The notes under the pieces: model-generated | What the model saw: only the letters and a program-made list of their open reading frames with translations | Told to the model about the DNA's origin: nothing | Database searches by the model: none | Part shown: positions 1-6,118 of the stretch, in pieces | How the letters are laid out: every line of letters begins with the position of its first letter | How positions within the stretch are numbered: the stretch's first letter is position 1 | DNA from: an uncultured Paracoccaceae bacterium | GTDB taxonomy: Bacteria; Pseudomonadota; Alphaproteobacteria; Rhodobacterales; Rhodobacteraceae | DNA: 7,953 nucleotides | Direction of reading: 5' to 3' | Assembly (NCBI GenBank): GCA_937900975.1 | Contig: CALCPC010000338.1 | Span: 1-7,953, forward strand | Program-made: the position numbers and the translations under genes

Positions 1-2
1 TG

Positions 3-146
3 GGCATCTACTGGTGGGAAAGCGACCCGATGCTTTCAAGCCGCGCGCAAGACTAGGAGAGCGAGAACAAAGCGAAGCAGGCACGTCTTGACAGCCTAGA
101 GGCGCTGTTGGCACGCACTGGCGCGAACCCGACTGGCATACGCTGA
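3..146 (+). pseudogene. C-terminal end of a GvpA/GvpJ-like gas-vesicle protein, interrupted by an in-frame TAG
   Basis: The window opens inside a gene. The frame starting at position 3 reads GIYWWESDPMLSSRAQD, meets TAG at 54-56, then continues as ESENKAKQARLDSLEALLAR and a short tail to TGA at 144-146. The part after the TAG is a heptad-like, Glu/Lys/Leu-rich helix that looks like genuine protein, so the TAG most simply replaced one sense codon (a single change from TTG or GAG would do). I associate a 'WWE-DP-LSSRA' segment followed by a coiled-coil tail with GvpA/GvpJ-type shell or minor shell proteins, but the diagnostic shell domain lies outside the window, so the identity rests on this memory and on the gvp neighbours. 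If the TAG is real and not suppressed, the protein loses its last 29 residues. The remaining protein could still work, because the tail is not the shell-forming core. Confidence 0.45.
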
Positions 147-591
147 TCCTTGGGTTTTAGCGGTCGCTCTCGGGCCGCCCCGGCCAAACCCCAGCGGCGC
201 ACACGCACATGGGGCCTCTATCCGAAAAGCGCCGCGACCCATCGCCCACAGCCCCAGATGCCGCGGCCCGCTGAGGCGGCCGCCCGGGGCAAGCGACCAA
301 GGAGGCGGGCGCCGCACCCCGCGCCCGTTCTGTACCGATACCGACGACACTGTGCCGGGCGCAGAGGCAGTGCATTACCGCGTTGCGGCCCGGCCTCCGC
401 GTCCATCCAAATGCTGCGAATACGCTGGTGCCAACCGAATTCCAGGGGGGCCGCGGGCAGGGCCCCGCCGCCGTGCCGCGACGCCCCCAAACCCCGCCGA
501 GTAGCGCTTTGTCAAGCGTCCGCGCTGCAGCCCAGCCCATCGTAGCCAATTGCAGAGGCCGGGCAGCGACACCCTGTTCCACCTCAGACTT
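147..591 (+). other. Gene-free stretch between the first gene remnant and gvpH
   Basis: No frame on either strand gives a recognisable protein here. The longest frames encode Arg/Pro/Ala/Cys-rich sequence without domains, typical of stop-poor GC-rich DNA. The + frame that continues the upstream gene after its TGA is open to the TAG at 543-545 but is likewise without protein character. The stretch probably contains the promoter and leader of the gvpH operon. I could not find a convincing sigma-70 -35/-10 pair. I see no tRNA, no CRISPR array and no hairpin with a T-run that would serve as a terminator. Confidence 0.5.
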
Positions 592-597
592 AGGAGA
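592..597 (+). promoter_or_regulatory. Ribosome binding site of gvpH
   Basis: AGGAGA lies six to seven bases before the ATG at 603. A GTG at 600 is in the same frame but would leave almost no spacing, so this site favours the ATG at 603. Confidence 0.7.
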
Positions 598-602
598 GTG
601 TG

Positions 603-1142
603 ATGACTGATCGGAAGGAGCGACCCAAGGGCAAGGCCGCACTTGAAGAGATCGATCTGCGCCTTGGCGGTCTCTTCGAACAGGTGTCTGACGCCCTCGG
701 TCAAATCGCCGAGGCTGCCGAGACACGCGGAGCGGCTGCAAAAGTCGAACGCCATGTCAGCGTGCGGGTCGGCGGTGTTGAGCTTGGCCAAGGGGCCCCT
801 CAAAGGGATGCTGAGACGCCAAGGCCCCGCAATCCGCCGCAAAAACAGCCGCCACCTGCCCGCCAAGAAGACCGCCCCCCCGAAGACGCAGTGCGCACAG
901 CGGAGGTTGAGATCTTTGACGAAGCGGCGGAGTGGGTTGTGACAGCGGATCTGCCCGGTGTTGAGGAGGCCGCCCTGACCGTTGCGGTCGAAAAGGGCGC
1001 GCTGTCGCTCGCGACACACGGGCGCCGGCGCTACACGGCGTCGGTCTCGCTGCCACCCGGTTTGGCCTTGGACGACCGAGAAGTCCGCCTTTCCAACGGC
1101 ATCTTAGAAGTGCGGATACCCAAGGTGGCTACCCATGGCTGA
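603..1142 (+). CDS. gvpH: GvpH-type small heat-shock (Hsp20/alpha-crystallin-like) gas-vesicle protein
   Basis: 179 residues. The C-terminal part, about residues 99-176, has the Hsp20 pattern: a strand-rich start (EVEIFDEAAEWVVTADLPGV), the 'DLPGV' turn, a middle 'LTVAVEKGALSLAT' strand pair, and a closing 'LSNGILEVRIPK' that matches the family's usual 'xNGVLxVxlPK' end. Residues 14-42 (LEEIDLRLGGLFEQVSDALG) form an amphipathic helix. A Pro/Arg/Gln-rich linker (about 66-95) joins the two parts. Known for the family: GvpH proteins are accessory chaperone-like factors of gas-vesicle formation in the cytoplasm. The C-terminal IXI-type motif of many Hsp20 oligomers is not obvious, except perhaps 'VRIPK'. 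The gene starts a coupled block, and its last eight bases overlap the start of the gvpF-like gene (ATGGCTGA). The start was chosen by the AGGAGA site; GTG at 600 would add one residue. Confidence 0.85.
   Translation: MTDRKERPKGKAALEEIDLRLGGLFEQVSDALGQIAEAAETRGAAAKVERHVSVRVGGVELGQGAPQRDAETPRPRNPPQKQPPPARQEDRPPEDAVRTAEVEIFDEAAEWVVTADLPGVEEAALTVAVEKGALSLATHGRRRYTASVSLPPGLALDDREVRLSNGILEVRIPKVATHG
1122..1128 (+). promoter_or_regulatory. Ribosome binding site of the gvpF-like gene, inside gvpH
   Basis: AAGGTGG within the last codons of gvpH, six bases before the ATG at 1135. It supports re-initiation at the overlapping start and shows that the gvpF frame opened here is the original one. Confidence 0.5.
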
Positions 1143-1876
1143 TGTGGATGTCGAGGACGACGCCCGCTATGTCTATGGCGTGATCGCGGCGGCGGATGCG
1201 CCCAGAGCGGCGGCGCACCTGGCAACGGTAACAGGGGTTGCCTCGGCGCCGCCGACGGTGCTGATGCTTGGCTCTGTCGCTGACGTGGTCAGCGCGCACC
1301 CGGGCGGCCCGCTCCGCCGCACCGATGCGGTTTGGCTTGATTGCGACCTCCGAGGCGGCTTTGTCCGCCCGCATTGCCGCCCACCGTCCCCGTCTAGAAG
1401 AAGCGCTGGTTCGATTTGATGGGCTGGTGGAAGCGGGGGTTTCGATCCACGCGCCGCGTGCGGCGGCCTTCGCGGCAATGGTGAAGGAGGCACCGGACCT
1501 CGCGGCCCGTCATGCCGCGCTCGCCGCGCGCGGCGCCGACGCGCATTATGAGCGGATCGATTTCGGTCGGCATGTGGCGGAGGCCCTTGATCGTCGTCGG
1601 AAGCGGGCCGAACGGCACTTGGTGGCTGCATTGACGCCGCGGCTCCGCGACCTTCGCGTGCTGACGCCGGAGGCGGATAACCAAATTCTCCGCGCGGCAA
1701 TGCTGCTTTCGCCCCCAGTGCTTAAAACGCTTGGCGCCGACTTGCCGGCGCTGTCTGCGAAAACCGGGTTCGCGGCGGACGAGAAGGTGGACATAGCCTT
1801 GATCGGCCCTGCGCCAATCTACCACTTTTTGTCGCTGTCGCTTGATGTTGAGCCCGACCGCAGCAGGGCGGCCTAA
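1135..1876 (+). pseudogene. gvpF: GvpF/GvpL-family gene broken by a frameshift and apparent internal deletion
   Basis: The ATG at 1135 (frame 1) begins with the family's N-terminal signature, ARYVYGVIAA, and runs through 'GSVADVVSAHPGG' to about position 1302. In frame 1 it then becomes Arg/Pro/Ser-rich and stops at 1417-1419. The rest of the protein is in frame 2, from about 1322: 'APMRFGLIATSE', matching the conserved 'vLPmRFG' region, then 'RHAALAARGADAHYERIDFG', 'RRRKRAERHLVAAL' and the typical end 'IALIGPAPIYHFLSLSL', closing at TAA 1874-1876. In intact family members roughly 30-40 residues, including a helix just before 'LPMRFG', lie between the two parts. Here almost none remain, so a deletion, not a single base slip, best explains the change. 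GvpF is an accessory protein of the vesicle shell that binds GvpA. The ATG at 1325 could give a 183-residue C-terminal piece, but it has no clear ribosome binding site. The lesion could be an assembly error. Confidence 0.75.
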
Positions 1877-1877
1877 G

Positions 1878-2126
1878 ATGGGGCTTTTGACATCGCTTTT
1901 GACGCTGCCGCTGAGCGGCCCGACGCGCGGTGTCGTTTGGGTGGCGGGCCAAATCAAGGAGGCGGCTGAAACCGAACGAAACGACCCCGCCGCGCTGCGC
2001 GCTGCACTGATCGCGCTAGAGGCCGCATTGATCGCCGGAACGATCGATGAAGCGGCCTTCGAGGCTGAAGAAGCGTTGATCCTCGCCCGATTAGAGCGGG
2101 GCAATGGAACATCATGGGTCGATTGA
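1878..2126 (+). CDS. gvpG: Gas-vesicle protein GvpG
   Basis: 82 residues, normal for the family. The N-terminus reads MGLLTSLLTLPLSGPTRGVV followed by WVAGQIKEAAE, the conserved GvpG opening (MGLL..L..lP..p.rGv.Wva..i.e.Ae). The rest is an acidic helical part ('DPAALRAALIALEAALIAGT', 'IDEAAFEAEEALILARLERG'), which matches the usual 'R..L.eLe..l..GeI.eeeFe..Ee.LL.rL' pattern. GvpG is a small cytoplasmic accessory protein of vesicle assembly, encoded next to gvpF in most clusters; in haloarchaea it interacts with the GvpF-GvpM accessory set. The ATG follows the gvpF stop with one base between them (TAAGATG) and only a weak upstream AGGG, so translation probably depends on coupling to gvpF. That would make the broken gvpF frame costly for it, although ribosomes finishing in frame 2 would restore coupling. 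Its stop TGA shares its last base with a following ATG (TGATG). Confidence 0.92.
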   Translation: MGLLTSLLTLPLSGPTRGVVWVAGQIKEAAETERNDPAALRAALIALEAALIAGTIDEAAFEAEEALILARLERGNGTSWVD

Positions 2127-3907
2127 TGGTCGATACCGCCACGCGCCAACCTGCCGCAACCCTGTTTCAGCGCATCTCAGTCGCCCTCAATCGCCACAGG
2201 ACGGGCGTTTGGTGTGGCATCAGCTCTTGGCTCGCGGCGGCTCAGCGCCGCGCAGCCCTTTGCCTGCTATCGGTTTTTTGTGGCGCAATGCTGCTGCGCC
2301 ATTTGATCCGCCCCGCCCTCAAGACAGGCAGTGCGGGCGATGGCTGGGGTAAGGCCAGCAAAGCAATTGACCTGTGGCGAACTGCGCGCGGGGCCGGGTT
2401 GCAGCGACAGCCCGCCGAGAGCGCGCGCAGCAAACACTGTGGTGCGCATGGTTTTAGGGAGCGCCTCGTCAGAGCCAGGCTTGCCAGCTTGGCCAAACGG
2501 CGTTTTGGCCCGCGCCCCCCGGCAGGCTGGTGCCGGACAGATATGGCGCCCCGTGATCCAGTGCCACAACATCCTTTCGAGCGGACAAACCGGCTTGCGG
2601 GGTGGTGTTCGCCCGCTTTGGGCCGCGCAAGCGCTACCCTTGCCGCGCCGAAGGCGTTGTGGGTCCAGCATCGTCGTCCGACGGCCCCGCATCAGTTTAC
2701 GGGTCCGCCACCCACTTGGGGGGGGGCGCTTTCGCAGCAGCGTGGCGTGGGCGGCACACCGTCTTGCGCCGCACTGCGACAAGCCAATGAAATGTCATCC
2801 GACCATCGGATCAAAGCATTCGGCGAAGCCGTTCTGTCTGCGCAGCCGCCGCGGCAGGCGCGTGTATCCGCGGCTTTTCGGCGTCGTTCTCAGGCTCTGA
2901 CGGCGCGCGATCCTACGCCGGGACTTGGCAAGCGGGTTTTGGCGACTGACCGTCCGACAGCGCCGTTAAACAGCCCAGTCTCGGTTTCAATCGGCGCCCA
3001 GGCCCCACGGCACAACCAGAACACGGTCCCGGGCCGGCGGCACGCTTGCCCTCCTTCCTCTGCCAAGCCCCTGTTTCGGGCGCGGGGCTGGTACGGTCAA
3101 AGACTGTGCTCCGGCCCCGAAAAGCGCTGCAGCCGTCGGCCGCGGGCATGGCGATCTGGACGGCACGCGGCTGTCAGGGGCGACGGGCAAAAGGTGTTTT
3201 GCGCGCCGAGAAAAACGCTTAACGTGGGTATGACCAGTGGTCCATTCCCAACCGGCAGAAGCGCCTGCGCCAATCGGTTGATGGAGAAATCGCGCGCCCG
3301 GATTGACCGGCGAAGATCCGCCCTCCCGACCAGCGGCCGCCCCGCCGAGCGGTGGGATCGGAACGCCGCAGGGCGGCGGCGCATCACCCGATGGCGGTCG
3401 GGGCCGCCTGGAGGCGTGCCGAACGAGACCCACGCGCCTCGGGGCAGACCCCGGAAAAACGCGACTGTAAGCGCGACGCTGAAATGCTTTGCCGTCGGGC
3501 GGGCAGCGTCGCTCTGCGTCTTCCGGCGCGGTCGGCGGGTCTTGGCCAGCGGCCTCGGAGTATACGCACGCGCAGCCGGATTGCGGCCCGGCTGCCCGGA
3601 GGTTGTGGGGCGCGGCCCCGCTGTGACCGGGGGCACGTGGCGAGAGACCTGTCCAGGCCCTCGGACTGGATGTCGAAGATCGCGGGCCACCGGCACGGTG
3701 GCAGGGTTGGATCGCATGGACCCTTTCTTCCGGCGACACCGTCGGCGCTGGCCGGACCCAAAGCCACCGCGCGCGCGCGCCTTTCTGCAGCCTCGGGCCG
3801 GGCGGTGCGGTCCTGCCGCGCCGATCGCCCCTGTTGGATTTAGACGATCAGCCTGCGGACGGGTGCCCGCCCGCGTGGCCGATCCGCCGCTGGAGGCGCG
3901 CGCATGA
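2126..3907 (+). CDS. Long open frame of unknown meaning between gvpG and the ATPase gene (593 codons); doubtful as a protein gene
   Basis: I do not recognise this product, and it may not be a gene. The frame starts at ATG 2126 in a TGATG overlap with gvpG and ends at TGA 3905-3907 in an ATGA overlap with the ATPase start. This is exactly the packing expected of an operon gene. I count 17 stop triplets on the + strand in the interval before its terminator: nine in one of the other frames, eight in the third, none in this one. Against a real gene: the translation is rich in Arg, Pro, Gly, Cys and Trp and has no domain or repeat. GC by codon position over the first 100 codons is about 65/62/71 percent, compared with about 74/45/72 over 100 codons of the ATPase gene, so the low second-position GC of normal proteins is absent. 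A short hydrophobic patch (about 2249-2313: 'ALCLLSVFCGAMLL') is the only protein-like feature. No minus-strand frame looks better. Confidence 0.2.
   Translation: MVDTATRQPAATLFQRISVALNRHRTGVWCGISSWLAAAQRRAALCLLSVFCGAMLLRHLIRPALKTGSAGDGWGKASKAIDLWRTARGAGLQRQPAESARSKHCGAHGFRERLVRARLASLAKRRFGPRPPAGWCRTDMAPRDPVPQHPFERTNRLAGWCSPALGRASATLAAPKALWVQHRRPTAPHQFTGPPPTWGGALSQQRGVGGTPSCAALRQANEMSSDHRIKAFGEAVLSAQPPRQARVSAAFRRRSQALTARDPTPGLGKRVLATDRPTAPLNSPVSVSIGAQAPRHNQNTVPGRRHACPPSSAKPLFRARGWYGQRLCSGPEKRCSRRPRAWRSGRHAAVRGDGQKVFCAPRKTLNVGMTSGPFPTGRSACANRLMEKSRARIDRRRSALPTSGRPAERWDRNAAGRRRITRWRSGPPGGVPNETHAPRGRPRKNATVSATLKCFAVGRAASLCVFRRGRRVLASGLGVYARAAGLRPGCPEVVGRGPAVTGGTWRETCPGPRTGCRRSRATGTVAGLDRMDPFFRRHRRRWPDPKPPRARAFLQPRAGRCGPAAPIAPVGFRRSACGRVPARVADPPLEARA
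2281..2301 (+). repeat. Perfect inverted repeat (7-bp stem, 7-base loop), possible weak terminator
   Basis: TGGCGCA ATGCTGC TGCGCCA is a perfect hairpin about 155 bases after gvpG, followed by only three T. A T6 run lies just before it, not after it. As a terminator for gvpG transcripts it would be weak. It may have no function. Confidence 0.2.
3892..3896 (+). promoter_or_regulatory. Ribosome binding site of the CDC48-like ATPase gene
   Basis: GGAGG seven bases before ATG 3904. It fixes this start and shows that the ATPase can initiate independently of the upstream open frame, whose stop overlaps the ATG. Confidence 0.65.
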
Positions 3908-6036
3908 GCCGGGAAGAAACACGGATCGCAGATTTTGAAGTCGCGCCCGCAGCGCCGGCCGATGCTGACCGCGCCTTTTTGCGGCTTGCGCCCGAAGACA
4001 TGGCCCGCCTTGGCGTCAGGAGCGGCGACGTCGTCGCCGTCACGGGCCGCCGCCCGACGCATCTGCGCGTGCTGCCCGCGCAAGCCGCCAACCGACGGCC
4101 TGGCGTTGTACATCTCGACCCGCGCGCCTGCGAAAACGCGGGCACGGCGCCGGGCGACGCTGTGTCGGTCACGGCCGCAAACCTGCCACCGGCCGAGCGT
4201 GTCGGCCTGACGCCGCTTGAGGGTTGCGCGTTGCCATCGAACGCGCAGGACCTTGCCCGCGGGTTGCTAAACTGGCCCGCGACACCGGGCGATACAGTCG
4301 CGGTTGCGCGCCCGGGCCGCGGCCTCGCCCTCTATTGCGTGGCGGAAACCGAGCCCGCCGGAGCCGTGCGCATCACCCACCCGGGCGCCGTGCATCTTAC
4401 CCCCGGCGAAACGGAGATAACGCCGCGCTTTCAGGGGATTGGCGGTCTTGCGCTGCAAACCCAACGGCTGCGAGAGATGGTCGATCTGCCGCTGCGCCGC
4501 CCCGATCTTTTCGACCGGCTCGGCCTTGATCCGCCCCGCGGGGTTCTCTTCACCGGTCCGCCCGGCTCTGGCAAAACCCTGCTCGCCCGCGCAGTGGCAG
4601 ACGAAGTCGAGGCGCGTTTTTTCCAGATCGACGGACCAGAAATCGTCTCAAAGCATTATGGCGACAGCGAGCAGAAGCTGCGCAGCCTGTTCGAGGCCGC
4701 CGCCCGCGCGGCCCCTGCGATCATCTTCATCGACGAAATCGACGCCATTGCACCGAAGCGCGATGGTCTTTCGGGCGAAAAACAGCTGGAGCGCCGGGTC
4801 GTGGCGCAGCTTATGACATTGATGGATGGGCTGGACGCGCGCGGGCGGGTGGTGGTCATGGCCGCGACCAATCTGCCGCACGCTTTGGACCATGCGTTGC
4901 GCCGCCCCGGCCGAGTTGATCGAGAGCTCGCCTTCGGCGCGCCCGACCGCCAGGCCCGCGCCGAGATCTTGGACATCCATCTCGCCGGTGCCGCGCGGGC
5001 CGATGATGTTGATCTACCGGCGCTTGCCGCGGCGACGCATGGCTGCGTCGGTGCCGATCTCGCAGCACTGGCGCGGGAGGCGGGCATCGCGGCGCTGCGC
5101 CGCACCGGCACTGCGGTCGGTGGCGTTGCCAACATCGCGGTGGAGGATCTGGCGATCACCCAAGCCGATTTGGAGGCGGCGCGTATCGCCACCCGCCCAA
5201 GCCTTCTGCGCGAAACCCGCGTCGAGACGCCCGAGACAAGCTGGTCCGATAACGGGGGCCTCGAGGCGGCTAAGGCCGCGCTGATCGCGGCCGTGATCTG
5301 GCCGCAGCGCCACGCTTCGGCGATGCGCCGCTTCGGTCTTTCGCCCGCTGGCGGCATCCTTTTGTCCGGCCCCCCCGGGGGCGGCAAAACGATGCTGGCC
5401 CATGCACTGGCCACCGAAAGCGGCGTTAACTTTATCCCCGTGCGCGCCGCGACGCTTCTTTCCCCGTTTCTCGGCGCGGCCGAGCGGGGTGTGGCGGAGC
5501 TGTTCGACAAGGCCAGACACGCGGCCCCCTGCGTTGTTTTCCTTGACGAACTCGACGTGATCGCACCGCGGCGCGGGCGCTCTGACGCGGCGCTTGAGCG
5601 CGTTGTTGCGCAGCTTCTGATCGAGATCGACAGCGTTGCGGCCAGCGGCATCCTGGTTCTGGCGGCCACCAATCGGCCCGAGGCGATCGACCCGGCGTTG
5701 ATGCGCCCGGGGCGGATCGATCTTGTCATACCGATTGCGCCGCCGGGCCCCGAGGCGCGGCGGGAAATCCTGCAAGCCCATCTGCGCTCCCGCCCGCTTG
5801 CGCCCGACTTCGACGTGGCGCCCTGGGTTGACCGCAGCGCGGGTTGGTCGGGCAGCGCCCTTGCTGGGCTGGTTGCCACGGCGGCGCGCGCGGGCTTTCG
5901 CCGCCATCTCACCACGCCGGACCCGAGCGCTGAGCCGACCCTTATGGCCGCGGATTTTGAGCGTGCCTGGCAGGAATGCGCGGAAAGCGAGACGGCGCGC
6001 ACCGCGGTCTCGGCCTGGACGGAGGCTGCATCGTGA
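3904..6036 (+). CDS. CDC48/p97-family AAA+ ATPase with two ATPase domains
   Basis: 710 residues with the full p97 plan. Residues about 8-165 look like the CDC48 N-domain, starting with a double-psi barrel ('RSGDVVAVTGRR', 'GVVHLDPRACENAGTAPGD'). D1 (about 175-440) has 'IGGL', Walker A GPPGSGKT (218-225), an aromatic pore loop SKHYG (249-253), Walker B IIFIDEID (273-280) and arginine fingers in RRPGR (333-337). D2 (about 447-690) has Walker A GPPGGGKT (489-496), Walker B VVFLDELD (544-551) and MRPGR (600-604). Both domains keep the residues for ATP binding and hydrolysis, so the enzyme is predicted to be an active hexameric unfoldase/remodeller in the cytoplasm. In D2 the pore loop is SPFLG (520-524) and the usual 'GESE' that follows is GAAE. 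Bacterial gas-vesicle clusters commonly carry an AAA+ protein (GvpN); a CDC48-type one beside GvpF/L genes suggests a role in vesicle assembly (inference). The GGAGG site and the ATG at 3904 are clear. Confidence 0.93.
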   Translation: MSREETRIADFEVAPAAPADADRAFLRLAPEDMARLGVRSGDVVAVTGRRPTHLRVLPAQAANRRPGVVHLDPRACENAGTAPGDAVSVTAANLPPAERVGLTPLEGCALPSNAQDLARGLLNWPATPGDTVAVARPGRGLALYCVAETEPAGAVRITHPGAVHLTPGETEITPRFQGIGGLALQTQRLREMVDLPLRRPDLFDRLGLDPPRGVLFTGPPGSGKTLLARAVADEVEARFFQIDGPEIVSKHYGDSEQKLRSLFEAAARAAPAIIFIDEIDAIAPKRDGLSGEKQLERRVVAQLMTLMDGLDARGRVVVMAATNLPHALDHALRRPGRVDRELAFGAPDRQARAEILDIHLAGAARADDVDLPALAAATHGCVGADLAALAREAGIAALRRTGTAVGGVANIAVEDLAITQADLEAARIATRPSLLRETRVETPETSWSDNGGLEAAKAALIAAVIWPQRHASAMRRFGLSPAGGILLSGPPGGGKTMLAHALATESGVNFIPVRAATLLSPFLGAAERGVAELFDKARHAAPCVVFLDELDVIAPRRGRSDAALERVVAQLLIEIDSVAASGILVLAATNRPEAIDPALMRPGRIDLVIPIAPPGPEARREILQAHLRSRPLAPDFDVAPWVDRSAGWSGSALAGLVATAARAGFRRHLTTPDPSAEPTLMAADFERAWQECAESETARTAVSAWTEAAS

Positions 6037-6105
6037 TGGCGCTGGTGCCTGTCGCAAGATCCCGCGTGGCCAAACCCCGCGGCGCCCCAACCCAATCCGC
6101 CAGCA

Positions 6106-6111
6106 AAGGAG
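6106..6111 (+). promoter_or_regulatory. Ribosome binding site of the second GvpF/L gene
   Basis: AAGGAG seven bases before ATG 6119. The frame is open far upstream into the ATPase gene, so this site decides the start. Confidence 0.7.
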
Positions 6112-6118
6112 CCGCGCG

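Noticed and set aside
87..92. TTGACA resembling a -35 promoter box
   Set aside because: It lies in the coiled-coil tail of the first gene and no -10 box follows at 16-18 bases.
1135..1876. Programmed frameshift as an explanation for the split gvpF-like gene
   Set aside because: No slippery heptamer is evident at the junction, and the expected residues between the two halves are missing, which a frameshift alone would not cause.
2271..2282. 12-base match CGGTTTTTTGTG, found again at 7848-7859
   Set aside because: The flanks do not match, and one or two 12-base repeats are expected by chance in 8 kb of biased sequence.
3768..3780. Alternating CG run that could adopt Z-DNA
   Set aside because: Only 13 bases in very GC-rich DNA; no sign of function.
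3097..4113. 338-codon minus-strand frame
   Set aside because: Arg/Pro-rich with no domain, and it overlaps the start of the intact ATPase gene.
4656..6095. 479-codon minus-strand frame opposite the ATPase gene
   Set aside because: It is Arg/Ser/Ala-rich shadow sequence antisense to a gene with clear motifs.
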